In this document: positions 27,503 to 39,351 of the stretch, in pieces
Layout of the letters: each line of letters opens with the position of its first letter
Position numbering within the stretch: position 1 is the first letter of the stretch
NCBI RefSeq assembly: GCF_002887815.1
Contig: NZ_PDHO01000002.1
Location: forward strand, 310,001 to 374,000
Reading direction: 5' to 3'
Length of the DNA: 64,000 bases
DNA from: Mycobacterium sp. ENV421
GTDB taxonomy: Bacteria; Actinomycetota; Actinomycetes; Mycobacteriales; Mycobacteriaceae
The notes under the pieces: generated by a model
Told to the model about the DNA's origin: nothing
Databases searched by the model: none
What the model saw: only the letters and a program-made list of their open reading frames with translations
Program-made: the position numbers and the translations under genes

Positions 27503-30325
27503 GTGGGCGCTGGTCGGAATGTGGGTCGCGTGGGAGCTTTGGCCGTCGCGTTGGGCGTCGGGATGGGCATCTCATCAAGCCTGGCCTTGGCCAATGCCGA
27601 TACCAGCGGGCATGGATCCACCTCGGCGGGGTCGGAGGCTCCCGGACACTCCAAGAGCACCGGCCAATCGTCCCGGCCCCAGAAATCCGGTTTGACCGGC
27701 ACACGAGGCAAGGACACCACCGCAGCCAAACGCAGTGGACACTCCGATCGCACCTCACGGCGCGCGACTCGTTCCGCTCCCACAGGGTCAAACATAAACC
27801 GCACTCCAACCGAATCAACGACTTCCTCGTCGGCGTCGACCGCTGACGAAGCCCCGTCCGCGCTGTCAGAAGCGGCGTCATCAGCGGCAACCGGCGCAGG
27901 ACAGGTTACGCCGTCGGCGTCGGCGCCTACGGCCGCGTCCGCGGCCATCGCAATCGATACCAGCACACCGATCGCTGCGGCGACGGCCAGACGGTCGACA
28001 TCCCCGCTGGCTCCGCTGGCTCGAGTGGTAGTAGGCATACTTCTGTCATTGAGCGGCGCGACAACTACCGGTCCGGCACCGACGAATCCTCTTCAGCGAG
28101 CGCTATATTCACTTGCCAAGAGCGTTAGCAATACGTTCGATCCAGCTCCGGGCCCCGGTACCCCAACAGTAGGGACACCTGATCCGGTGACCGGCGCCGT
28201 CGCCGGATCGCTGGGTTTTGCCACGGGCAATGGCCTAACGTTCACGGCGACCGACCCTAGCCAGGGCACGGTGACCGTGACTGACGACGGCACCTACACC
28301 TACTCGCCGACGGAAGCCGCCCGGCAAGCTGCAACTGGCTCCACCACCGACGCCTTCGTCGCCACCGTGCACAGCGGTCTCTCGACGAGGTCAGTGACGG
28401 TGGTGGTTCCCCTCGACCCGGGAACCCCGGTGGCAGGCACGGCATTGGTCAACAGTCCGGACCCGACGACGGGCGTCGTGACTGGCAGTGCGAAGTTCAC
28501 CGACACTGCTGGACGCTCCGTCACCTACAGCGTTGTCACCACAAGCACCGGCGGCGGAGCAGTCAGCATCGACGCGGCAACCGGCGTATTCACCTACACC
28601 CCGACTCACGCACAACGTCTCTCCGACGCGACCGCCGACACCATCGCGGTGACCGCATCGAACGGCGTGCGCACCGCTACCAAGACTGTGACCGTCACGA
28701 TCCTGGGCACATCGATCAATGAAGCGCCCGTGGCCGGCAATGACGACTTCACAGCCGTAGAAGGCACAGCCATCACCGGCGATGTGCTGACCAACGACTC
28801 CGACCCTGACGGAGATCCGCTCAGCGCCGCTCTGGCGACAGGGCCATCCCACGGTTCGGTCAGCGTGAATCCGAATGGGTCGTTCGTATACGCGCCGACT
28901 ACCAACTACGTTGGTCCCGATAGCTTCACCTACACCGCCACCGACGGCGTCGCGTCGACGCCTGCCACCGTCAACATCACGGTTAAAGAAAACAACACGG
29001 GCGGCGTCACGGCCAATCTCGTTGGCTACGTCCCCCCAGTCGACGAAGGCAACAGCGGAACCACAACAGTCCCCCTGACCGTCCAACTCTCCGGCGCGTC
29101 GACCCAGACCATCACCGTCAACTACACCGTCGGCAGCGTCCTCGACTCCGCAACCGCCGGCGAAGACTTCCAATCCACCACCGGCACACTCACATTCACA
29201 CCAGGCCAAACCCAGGCAACAATCCCCGTCACCATCTACGGCGACACCACCTACGAAAACGACGAAACCCTCTACGTCTTCCTCAACACCGCAACCAACG
29301 CCATCATCGGCACCACCAACTTCACATCCGTCACCATCAAAAACGACGACACCGGCGGCGTCACGGCCAATCTCGTTGGCTACGTCCCCCCAGTCGACGA
29401 AGGCAACAGCGGAACCACAACAGTCCCCCTGACCGTCCAACTCTCCGGCGCGTCGACCCAGACCATCACCGTCAACTACACCGTCGGCAGCGTCCTCGAC
29501 TCCGCAACCGCCGGCGAAGACTTCCAATCCACCACCGGCACACTCACATTCACACCAGGCCAAACCCAGGCAACAATCCCCGTCACCATCTACGGCGACA
29601 CCACCTACGAAAACGACGAAACCCTCTACGTCTTCCTCAACACCGCAACCAACGCCATCATCGGCACCACCAACTTCACATCCGTCACCATCAAAAACGA
29701 CGACACCGGCGGCCCAGCTGCCGTATCAGTCGCCGCAGCTGCCCTATCCAATTCTGCAGTCGAACGCTCGACAGGCACGCGGACCGAAGGTATGGCGTCG
29801 GCTGATGCGGCCGACCTGCCGCTCGACCTCGTCTTCAACGGGTTCAACAGTTCTATCGGCTGGGTTCCGTTCGTCGGCACTGTCATCAACGCCGTCAAGA
29901 TGGCGGTCGACACCCTTGAGTTGGTCACCGCAGCCCTATCACTCGACGCCGGCCGAGTCGGTAACGAAATCGGGCAGATAGTGGCTGACACAATCGGGTT
30001 GATTCCCATCGTGGGCGCACCTGTCGCCTCACTGATCTACGACCTTGCTCTCGGCGGCGACGCGCAGCTGGGTGCCCTAGTACGGCAGAGTCTGCAGAGC
30101 TACTTCGACACGGATTCGAATTATTCGAAGTACGGTTTCCATTTCGATTCAGTGGATGTGACCCCTACGCTGCTCGGCAACTACTCGGCGGTCGCCAAGG
30201 TGAGCACACCTACCCATGAGAGCGTCAGCGTTGCGGTTGACATCACCAATAGTGGGTTTCAGACGGGCTGGTCGATTCCGCTTGAGGGTCGACTAGCGCT
30301 GCTTGCCCTGGAATGGAACCTATAG
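27503..30325 (+). CDS. Large secreted repeat protein with VCBS-, cadherin- and Calx-beta-like domains
   Basis: 940 residues. Residues 1-35 look like a signal peptide ending ALANADT. A Ser/Thr/Ala/Arg-rich low-complexity region follows to about 210. Two VCBS-like repeats (about 215-310 and 311-405) start with PDPVTGAVAGS and PDPTTGVVTGS. A bacterial cadherin-like domain spans about 406-497 (NEAPVAGNDDF, LTNDSDPDGDPLS). Two apparently identical 118-residue Calx-beta-like domains occupy 500-617 and 618-735 (EGNSGTTTVPLTVQLSG, TAGEDFQSTTG, IKNDD). The last 200 residues match nothing I recognise and hold a hydrophobic stretch GWVPFVGTVINAVKMAV. Such architecture suggests a calcium-binding surface or adhesion protein. 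The GTG start has a strong GGGAGG. It lies between two copies of the proB 3' end, a sign of acquisition. Confidence 0.85.
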   Translation: MGAGRNVGRVGALAVALGVGMGISSSLALANADTSGHGSTSAGSEAPGHSKSTGQSSRPQKSGLTGTRGKDTTAAKRSGHSDRTSRRATRSAPTGSNINRTPTESTTSSSASTADEAPSALSEAASSAATGAGQVTPSASAPTAASAAIAIDTSTPIAAATARRSTSPLAPLARVVVGILLSLSGATTTGPAPTNPLQRALYSLAKSVSNTFDPAPGPGTPTVGTPDPVTGAVAGSLGFATGNGLTFTATDPSQGTVTVTDDGTYTYSPTEAARQAATGSTTDAFVATVHSGLSTRSVTVVVPLDPGTPVAGTALVNSPDPTTGVVTGSAKFTDTAGRSVTYSVVTTSTGGGAVSIDAATGVFTYTPTHAQRLSDATADTIAVTASNGVRTATKTVTVTILGTSINEAPVAGNDDFTAVEGTAITGDVLTNDSDPDGDPLSAALATGPSHGSVSVNPNGSFVYAPTTNYVGPDSFTYTATDGVASTPATVNITVKENNTGGVTANLVGYVPPVDEGNSGTTTVPLTVQLSGASTQTITVNYTVGSVLDSATAGEDFQSTTGTLTFTPGQTQATIPVTIYGDTTYENDETLYVFLNTATNAIIGTTNFTSVTIKNDDTGGVTANLVGYVPPVDEGNSGTTTVPLTVQLSGASTQTITVNYTVGSVLDSATAGEDFQSTTGTLTFTPGQTQATIPVTIYGDTTYENDETLYVFLNTATNAIIGTTNFTSVTIKNDDTGGPAAVSVAAAALSNSAVERSTGTRTEGMASADAADLPLDLVFNGFNSSIGWVPFVGTVINAVKMAVDTLELVTAALSLDAGRVGNEIGQIVADTIGLIPIVGAPVASLIYDLALGGDAQLGALVRQSLQSYFDTDSNYSKYGFHFDSVDVTPTLLGNYSAVAKVSTPTHESVSVAVDITNSGFQTGWSIPLEGRLALLALEWNL
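29000..29707 (+). repeat. Tandem repeat, two 354-bp copies that look identical
   Basis: Copy one is 29000-29353 and copy two 29354-29707; I found no difference reading them side by side. Each encodes one 118-residue Calx-beta-like domain, and a few bases of a third unit start follow. The codon choice (frequent ACA, CCA, CAA, AAA) differs from neighbouring genes. Absence of even synonymous changes implies recent duplication or gene conversion. Confidence 0.9.
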
Positions 30326-30404
30326 TTCCGATGCATCGGTGCACCGGTGGCCACCGTGGGATCGAGCGAGTGCCATACTTCGGCGACCAAACACGCTCGC
30401 GTGG

Positions 30405-30536
30405 CTAGACGGCCACCAAGTCGTCGGCGTGCACTGCGGGACGGCGCATTTCGGCAGGCAGGTCCGAGGTCGAGCGGCCGATCATGGTGGTCAGTTCACC
30501 GGCGTCGTAGGCCACCACCCCGCGGGCGACCATGTC
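30405..30536. repeat. Right copy of the 132-bp direct repeat (functional proB 3' end)
   Basis: Direct repeat of 27170-27301 with 131 of 132 positions equal. The 3.1 kb between the copies carries one gene, the surface protein, and no transposase or integrase. Confidence 0.9.
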
Positions 30537-31505
30537 ACCGTCGGTATCGCGCAGTTCGACGACGTCACCGCCGAAGAATCGGCCCGATACCCCGGTGATG
30601 CCTGCGGCCAGCAGCGACCGGCGCTGCTTGACCACCGCACGGACCGCCCCGGGATCGAGCGTCAATGCGCCGGACGCTTCGGCGGCGTAGCGAACCCAGA
30701 ATTTCCGCGCCGACATCCGGTCGGGCCGCGGTGCGAACACCGTGCCCACCGATGCGTCGGTCAGTGCGGTTGCGGCGTCGACCGATGCGGCCAGCAGAAC
30801 CGGAACTCCGGCGTCTGCGGCCAGTAGCGCCGAGGACAGCTTGGAGCGCATCCCGCCGGTGCCCAGCCGGCTGCCTTCACCGGCCACCACCCCGCCGAGG
30901 TCGTCGGGCCCGGTCACTTCCGGGATGAAGCGGGCGTCCGACTTGCGCGGGTCGGCGTCGTAGAGCCCGTCGATGTCGGACAGCAGGATCAGCGCGTCGG
31001 CGCCGACCAGGTGAGCCACCAGTGCCGAGAGCCGATCGTTGTCACCGAAGCGAATCTCGTTGGTGGCCACGGTGTCGTTCTCGTTGACGATCGCCACCGC
31101 GTGCAGTGAGCGCAGCCGGTTCAGTGTCCGCTGAGCATTGGTGTGCTGCACCCGCATCGAGATGTCGTGTGCGGTCAGCAGCACCTGGCCGACGGTGCGG
31201 TCGTAGCGGGCGAACGCCGCACTCCATGCGTTGACCAACGCGACCTGCCCGACACTGGCGGCGGCCTGCTTGGTCGCGAGATCGGTGGGGCGCCGGTTCA
31301 GCCCAAGCGGCTCGATCCCGGCGGCGATCGCACCCGAGGACACGATCACGACATCGGAGCCGGCCTTCATCCGCGCCTCGATCGCCTCGACAAGCTTCGC
31401 CAGCCGACCGGCGTCGAACAACCCGGATTTCGTTGTCAGGGCCGTGGTGCCGATCTTGACGACGACACTGCGCGCCGAACGCACCGCGTCGCGGTACTGG
31501 CTCAC
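30405..31505 (-). CDS. proB: Glutamate 5-kinase
   Basis: 366 residues. The amino-acid-kinase domain has [14 protein letters not shown] near the N-terminus, [22 protein letters not shown] and [16 protein letters not shown]-terminal PUA domain carries [16 protein letters not shown]. It phosphorylates glutamate in the first step of proline synthesis, feeding ProA. The GTG start at 31505 overlaps the obg stop (GTGA), so it closes the rplU-rpmA-obg-proB operon. Its final 132 bases are duplicated at 27170. Confidence 0.95.
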   Translation of the reverse strand: MSQYRDAVRSARSVVVKIGTTALTTKSGLFDAGRLAKLVEAIEARMKAGSDVVIVSSGAIAAGIEPLGLNRRPTDLATKQAAASVGQVALVNAWSAAFARYDRTVGQVLLTAHDISMRVQHTNAQRTLNRLRSLHAVAIVNENDTVATNEIRFGDNDRLSALVAHLVGADALILLSDIDGLYDADPRKSDARFIPEVTGPDDLGGVVAGEGSRLGTGGMRSKLSSALLAADAGVPVLLAASVDAATALTDASVGTVFAPRPDRMSARKFWVRYAAEASGALTLDPGAVRAVVKQRRSLLAAGITGVSGRFFGGDVVELRDTDGDMVARGVVAYDAGELTTMIGRSTSDLPAEMRRPAVHADDLVAV

Positions 31506-32950
31506 GCGTCGTCCTCGTGCTCCCGACGGTGGCGGCGGGCCTCCTTGCGCTCGGCCGCCCCGATCCGGTCGTTCTGCTCGAGCCGGGCATCGGTGCCGCG
31601 GCCGGTCGGTGTGACGTCGACACCGGCCGGGGTCTGCGGCTCCCAGTCGAAGGTCATGTCGCCGATGGTGACCGCGCAGCCGGGTTTGGCGCCGCGCTTG
31701 AGGAGTTGGTCCTCCACCCCTAGGCGGGCCAGCCGGTCGCCCAGATAGCCGACTGCTTCGTCGTTGTCGAAGTTCGTTTGAGCGATCCACCGTTCGGGCC
31801 GCACCCCGCGCACCACGAAACCGCCGGGGTTGTGCGGGTCGGCCTCGACGGTGAACCCGGTCTGATCGACCGGGACCGGCCGGATCACCGGGCGGCGCGG
31901 CACCACCTCGGGCTGGGCCGCCTGGTAGGCCGCAACCATGTCCCACAGCGCGAAAGTCAACTCGCGCAAGCCTTCCCGACTCACGGTCGACACCTCGAAG
32001 ACCGGCCAGCCGCGCGCCTCGATGTCGGGGCGCACGAAGTCGGCCAGCTCCCTGGCTTCGGGTACGTCGATCTTGTTGAGCACCACCGCCCGCGGCCGGT
32101 CGGCCAGGTCCCCCAGCGTCGTATCGCCTTGCAGCGTCGGGCGATACGCGGCCAGTTCGGCCTCCAGCGCGTCGATGTCGGAGATGGGGTCGCGGCCCGG
32201 TTCCAAGGTGGCGCAGTCGACCACGTGCACCAGCAGCGCGCAGCGTTCGATGTGACGGAGGAAGTCCAGGCCAAGACCGCGGCCTTCCGAAGCGCCGGGA
32301 ATCAACCCGGGCACGTCGGCGACGGTGAACGTGTGGTCACCGGCCGACACGACACCGAGATTGGGCACCAGCGTGGTGAACGGGTAGTCCGCGATCTTGG
32401 GTTTGGCCGCCGAGATCACCGACACCAGTGAGGATTTGCCCGCCGACGGGAAGCCGATCAGACCGACGTCGGCGACCGTCTTGAGTTCCAGGGTGAGTTC
32501 GCGTTCCTCGCCCTTCTCGCCGAGCAGCGCGAACCCCGGAGCCTTGCGGGCCCGCGACGCCAATGCGGCGTTCCCCAGCCCGCCGCGGCCACCCTCGGCG
32601 GCGACGAAACGGGTGCCCGCACCGACCAGGTCGGCCAGCAGCCGCCCGTCGGAATCGAGCACGACGGTGCCGTCGGGAACCTTCACTTCGAGATCAGAGC
32701 CGTTGGCCCCCTCGCGGTTACTGCCCATTCCCTGCGTGCCGGACTGCGCCGCGACATGCGGGTGGAAGTGGAAGTCGAGCAGGGTGTGCACCTGCGGATC
32801 CACGATCAACACGACGCTGCCGCCGCGGCCGCCGTTACCGCCGTCAGGCCCACCGAGTGGCTTGAATTTCTCCCGGTGAACCGAGGCACAGCCGTTTCCG
32901 CCGTTGCCTGCCCGCGCGTGGATCACGACGCGGTCGACGAAACGAGGCAT
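31502..32950 (-). CDS. obg: Obg-family GTPase CgtA
   Basis: This 482-residue protein has the glycine-rich Obg fold at the N-terminus ([19 protein letters not shown]), a G domain with G1 [10 protein letters not shown]3 DVPGL and G4 NKID, and the C-terminal OCT domain. An acidic/basic tail follows OCT. Obg is an essential GTPase of 50S assembly and stringent response. It sits between rpmA and proB, the usual actinobacterial order. Confidence 0.96.
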   Translation of the reverse strand: MPRFVDRVVIHARAGNGGNGCASVHREKFKPLGGPDGGNGGRGGSVVLIVDPQVHTLLDFHFHPHVAAQSGTQGMGSNREGANGSDLEVKVPDGTVVLDSDGRLLADLVGAGTRFVAAEGGRGGLGNAALASRARKAPGFALLGEKGEERELTLELKTVADVGLIGFPSAGKSSLVSVISAAKPKIADYPFTTLVPNLGVVSAGDHTFTVADVPGLIPGASEGRGLGLDFLRHIERCALLVHVVDCATLEPGRDPISDIDALEAELAAYRPTLQGDTTLGDLADRPRAVVLNKIDVPEARELADFVRPDIEARGWPVFEVSTVSREGLRELTFALWDMVAAYQAAQPEVVPRRPVIRPVPVDQTGFTVEADPHNPGGFVVRGVRPERWIAQTNFDNDEAVGYLGDRLARLGVEDQLLKRGAKPGCAVTIGDMTFDWEPQTPAGVDVTPTGRGTDARLEQNDRIGAAERKEARRHRREHEDDA

Positions 32951-33037
32951 CGGAGCGTCCTTTCAATCGTCGAGTGTGAATCTGATGCGAGTTATGGGTC
33001 TGGACCTCGCAGTGGATTCACACTCGCGATCCCAGAC

Positions 33038-33301
33038 CTACTCCGGTCGCGCGGCGCGAACGATGTTGACGGTCTTACGGCCGCGCTTGACGCCGAACTC
33101 CACCAGGCCGGGAGCCGTGGCGAACAGGGTGTCGTCACCGCCGCGACCGACGTTCACGCCGGGGTGGAAGTGGGTGCCACGCTGGCGGACGAGGATCTCG
33201 CCGGCCTTGACGAGCTGGCCGCCGAAGCGCTTGACGCCGAGGCGCTGGGCGTTGGAGTCGCGACCGTTGCGTGAGCTGGAAGCGCCCTTCTTGTGTGCCA
33301 T
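33038..33301 (-). CDS. rpmA: 50S ribosomal protein L27
   Basis: This 87-residue protein is L27 over its full length: [20 protein letters not shown] followed by [21 protein letters not shown] and [16 protein letters not shown]. The N-terminus reaches the peptidyl-transferase centre and needs no processing peptide here. It lies 19 bases after rplU in the same operon. Confidence 0.98.
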   Translation of the reverse strand: MAHKKGASSSRNGRDSNAQRLGVKRFGGQLVKAGEILVRQRGTHFHPGVNVGRGGDDTLFATAPGLVEFGVKRGRKTVNIVRAARPE

Positions 33302-33320
33302 GTCAGATTGCTCCCTGTCG

Positions 33321-33644
33321 CTACTTGATTCCGGTGACCTTGATCACGGTCAGCGGCTGACGATGCCCCTGCCGCTTGTGGTAACCGGTCTTGTTCTTGA
33401 ACTTGTGGATGCGGATCTTCGGGCCCTTGGTGTGCTCGAGTACCTCACCGGTGACCGCGACCTTCTCCAGGGCCTTGGCGTCGGTGGTCACCGTGGCGCC
33501 GTCGACCACGAGGGCGACGGGCAGCGAAACGGAAGCGCCGGCCTCGACCTCGAGCTTCTCGACCTTGACGATGTCGCCGACGGCGACCTTGTACTGCTTG
33601 CCGCCGGTCTTGACGATTGCGTACGTGACCTTATCGCCTGCCAT
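33321..33644 (-). CDS. rplU: 50S ribosomal protein L21
   Basis: This 107-residue protein contains [17 protein letters not shown] and the C-terminal [20 protein letters not shown] signature of L21. The ATG at 33644 follows GAAGGA; the frame extends 30 codons further upstream, but that sequence is the untranslated leader. First gene of the rplU-rpmA-obg-proB operon. Confidence 0.97.
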   Translation of the reverse strand: MAGDKVTYAIVKTGGKQYKVAVGDIVKVEKLEVEAGASVSLPVALVVDGATVTTDAKALEKVAVTGEVLEHTKGPKIRIHKFKNKTGYHKRQGHRQPLTVIKVTGIK

Positions 33645-33764
33645 TGTGGGTCCTTCGCTCTTGCTCTGCGGGCGCGCGCTAACCGAAGCTGCGTGCGCGG
33701 GTCTTGGGGTGCGGGATCTTGAGCCCGCTGCCACCGGCGACGGACGCCTGGCGACAACTGGTCA

Positions 33765-33794
33765 AGGGTACGTGACCAGCACCGGGAGGGTCAA
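33765..33794 (-). promoter_or_regulatory. Candidate rplU operon promoter
   Basis: Read on the minus strand: TTGACC (33789-33794), 18 bases, TACCCT (33765-33770), a good sigma-A-type match. Predicted start near 33758 leaves a leader of about 114 bases that contains GCGGG/CCCGC inverted repeats. The -35 lies just past the rne stop codon. Confidence 0.55.
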
Positions 33795-33803
33795 ACCGCC
33801 ACC

Positions 33804-36761
<2,958 letters not shown>

Positions 36762-37046
36762 GTATTCTCCTCAAGCCCCCGGGCGCGTCATATCGACGCG
36801 GCCACGCGAGGGCTTCCGCTATGTGCCCGGTAACTTTCCCCGGGCTTGTTTATTGGTCTCGCTCCGAACGGCTCATAACGAACGAATTCGGTGCCTGGCT
36901 GAATGACGGCTGTGACGGTCGGCGCCTCACCAGGTGGTGGTCGCGCACGTCGTAAGTCTTCATCCGGATGGGCTTTAGGGGCTCATCCGCAGCCAGTATC
37001 CCACACCGCGGGGGCGGTTCGGACGACAGTGGCGTGGGAAGTGTGT

Positions 37047-37460
37047 TCAGAAGTTGGGAAACCAGAGGTTGATCTCGCGTTCGGCCGACTCCGGGGAGTC
37101 CGAGCCGTGCACGAGGTTGAACTGGGTTTCCAGGCCGAAGTCGCCGCGGATGGTGCCGGGCGTGGCTTTCTCGACCGGGTCGGTACCACCGGCGAGCTGC
37201 CGGAACGCCGCGATCGCGCGGGGGCCTTCCAGGACGGCCGCGACCACCTTGCCGGAGGTGATGAACTCCAGCAGCGAATCGAAGAACGGCTTGCCGTCGT
37301 GTTCGGCGTAGTGCGCGCGGGCGAGCTCGTCGCTGACCTGCTTGAGCTCCAGGGCAGCCAAGGTGAGGCCTTTGCGTTCGATTCGGCTGATGATCTCTCC
37401 GACCACCTGCCGCTGCACGCCGTCGGGCTTGATCAGAACCAGGGTCCGCTCGGTCGTCAT
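37047..37460 (-). CDS. ndk: Nucleoside diphosphate kinase
   Basis: This 137-residue protein is full length for bacterial [22 protein letters not shown] at the start and the phosphohistidine in [16 protein letters not shown] at the end. It equalises nucleoside triphosphate pools. The ATG at 37460 fits the family; an open frame continues upstream without similarity. It is the last gene of the valS-folC-DUF4233-ndk set. Confidence 0.97.
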   Translation of the reverse strand: MTTERTLVLIKPDGVQRQVVGEIISRIERKGLTLAALELKQVSDELARAHYAEHDGKPFFDSLLEFITSGKVVAAVLEGPRAIAAFRQLAGGTDPVEKATPGTIRGDFGLETQFNLVHGSDSPESAEREINLWFPNF

Positions 37461-37531
37461 CTGGCGCCGTTCCTCCTCATCGCATCGCTGTAGCACCGTC
37501 ACCGGCGCAGACACGGCGCACAGCGTACCCG

Positions 37532-37924
37532 TCATTCGGGCGGTTGCTGCTGGCCGGGCAGCAGCCCGCGGCGCTGCCTGCGCAGCACCTCGGCGCGCAG
37601 GTAGGCGAGGATCGCCCACACCGCGACGAACAACAGTCCGACCATGCCGACCGCCGGGTAGACGAAGAACCCGGCGACCAGGATCAGCTGCACGGCAAGG
37701 TTGCACCAGATGGCCCACGGCCTGCCCTGAATGCCGGCGAGCAGCACCAGGAACACCGCGAACCCCACCAGGTAGGCCATCGACCAGCCGGTCAGCCCGC
37801 CGCCGACCATGTTGACCACCGGCAGCGCCAGCAGCACGACGATCGCCTCGAGGATCAGGGTGCCGGCCATGACGCCGCGGAAGCTCTTCCAGGGATCCGG
37901 CGGAGCCGCCGGGGTCTCGCTCAC
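37532..37924 (-). CDS. DUF4233 membrane protein
   Basis: This 130-residue protein has four predicted transmembrane segments ([20 protein letters not shown], a second near 45-65, a third and a fourth near 75-112) and short termini. This is the DUF4233 family found beside folC in mycobacteria (Rv2446c position). GTG start overlaps the folC stop. Function unknown. Confidence 0.85.
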   Translation of the reverse strand: MSETPAAPPDPWKSFRGVMAGTLILEAIVVLLALPVVNMVGGGLTGWSMAYLVGFAVFLVLLAGIQGRPWAIWCNLAVQLILVAGFFVYPAVGMVGLLFVAVWAILAYLRAEVLRRQRRGLLPGQQQPPE

Positions 37925-39351
37925 TGCGGGTCCTTCCCGAATAGGGTGCGCGCCGCGCCCGCGGTCACCACCGACCCGGTGATGACGATCCCGGCCCCGG
38001 ACAGCCCCTCGTCGGCGGCGGAATCCTCGACCATCGCGGTGGCGATCTCGATGGCGTCGGCCAGCGTGTCGGCCCGCGCCACTCGGTCCGGGCCGAAGAT
38101 CTCCTCGGCCCGCAGCGCCAGCGCATCCACCTCGAGCGCGCGGGGTGATCCATTGTGGGTGACGACGACCTGGTCGAAGGCCGGCTCCAGCGCGGTGAGG
38201 ATGCCGGTGACGTCCTTGTCCCCCATCAGCGACAGCACCCCGACCAGGAACCGGAAATCGAATTCGGACGTCAGCGCGTCGGCCAGTGCGGCGGCGCCGG
38301 CCGGGTTGTGGGCGGCGTCGAGGAACACCGTCGGGGCGCTGCGCATCCGCTCGAGACGGCCCGGGCTGGCGGCCGCAGCGAACCCGGCTCGCACCGTGTC
38401 GACGTCGAGCTGGCGGTCGGCCCCGGCACCGAACAGCGCCTCGACCGCGGCCAGAGCTACCACGGCGTTGTGGGCCTGATGCTCCCCGTGTAGCGGCAGG
38501 AAGATGTCGGAGTACACCCCGCCCAGGCCCTGCAGCTGCAGCACCTGTCCACCGACGGCGACTTGGCGGCCCAGGACCGCGAACTCGGAATCCTCCCGCG
38601 CGACGGCTGCGTCGGACTTGACCGCTTGAGCCAGAAGCACTTCCATCGCTTCAGGGGCTTGGTGACCGATCACCGCGACGGTGTCGGTCTGCACCAGATC
38701 GCCGCGCGGCGCCCCGATGATGCCGGCCTTCTCGGCGGCGATCTCGCCGATGGTGTCGCCGAGGTATTCGGCGTGGTCGATGCCGATCGGGGTGATCACG
38801 ACGACCGGTGCATCGACGACGTTGGTGGCATCCCAGCGCCCGCCCATCCCCACCTCGACGACGGCGACGTCGACGGGCGCGTCGGCGAAGGCGGCGAACG
38901 CCATCGCGGTCAGCACCTCGAACTTGCTCATCGCGGGGCCACCGTCTTGTTGCGACTGAGCGTCGACGAGGTGCACGAAAGGTTCGATCTCGCGGTAGAC
39001 CTCGACGTAGCGGGCCGGACTGATCGGCTCGTTGTCGATCGCGATGCGCTCGACCGCCGACTGCAGGTGCGGGCTAGTGGTGCGTCCGGTCCGCCGACTG
39101 AACGCGGTGAGCAGCGCGTCAACGATGCGGGCCACCGACGTCTTGCCGTTGGTCCCGGCGATGTGGATGCACGGGTAGCTCAGCTGCGGTGAGCCGAGCA
39201 TCTCCATCAGCGCCTCGATGCGCGCGGTGCTGGGCTCCAGTTTGGTTTCCGGCCAACGCTGGTCGAGCAGGTGCTCCACCTGCAGCAGTGCGGCGATCTC
39301 GTCGGGTGTGGGCGGCGGGGTCTCGTGTCGCCAGTCAAGCGGCTCGGTCAT
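37921..39351 (-). CDS. folC: Bifunctional folylpolyglutamate synthase / dihydrofolate synthase
   Basis: This 476-residue Mur-ligase-family enzyme has the P-loop [18 protein letters not shown], the SPHL motif in [27 protein letters not shown] and the C-terminal [15 protein letters not shown]. It adds glutamate to dihydropteroate or folates. The ATG at 39351 overlaps the valS stop (ATGA); the open frame upstream is antisense noise inside valS. Confidence 0.94.
   Translation of the reverse strand: MTEPLDWRHETPPPTPDEIAALLQVEHLLDQRWPETKLEPSTARIEALMEMLGSPQLSYPCIHIAGTNGKTSVARIVDALLTAFSRRTGRTTSPHLQSAVERIAIDNEPISPARYVEVYREIEPFVHLVDAQSQQDGGPAMSKFEVLTAMAFAAFADAPVDVAVVEVGMGGRWDATNVVDAPVVVITPIGIDHAEYLGDTIGEIAAEKAGIIGAPRGDLVQTDTVAVIGHQAPEAMEVLLAQAVKSDAAVAREDSEFAVLGRQVAVGGQVLQLQGLGGVYSDIFLPLHGEHQAHNAVVALAAVEALFGAGADRQLDVDTVRAGFAAAASPGRLERMRSAPTVFLDAAHNPAGAAALADALTSEFDFRFLVGVLSLMGDKDVTGILTALEPAFDQVVVTHNGSPRALEVDALALRAEEIFGPDRVARADTLADAIEIATAMVEDSAADEGLSGAGIVITGSVVTAGAARTLFGKDPQ

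Noticed and set aside
28391-29563. Minus-strand open frame of 390 codons within the surface-protein gene
   Set aside because: Shadow of the repeat region; its repeats mirror the plus-strand Calx-beta units and no start signal is present.
27302-30404. Insertion sequence or prophage between the direct repeats
   Set aside because: No transposase, integrase or terminal inverted repeats; only the surface-protein gene is present.
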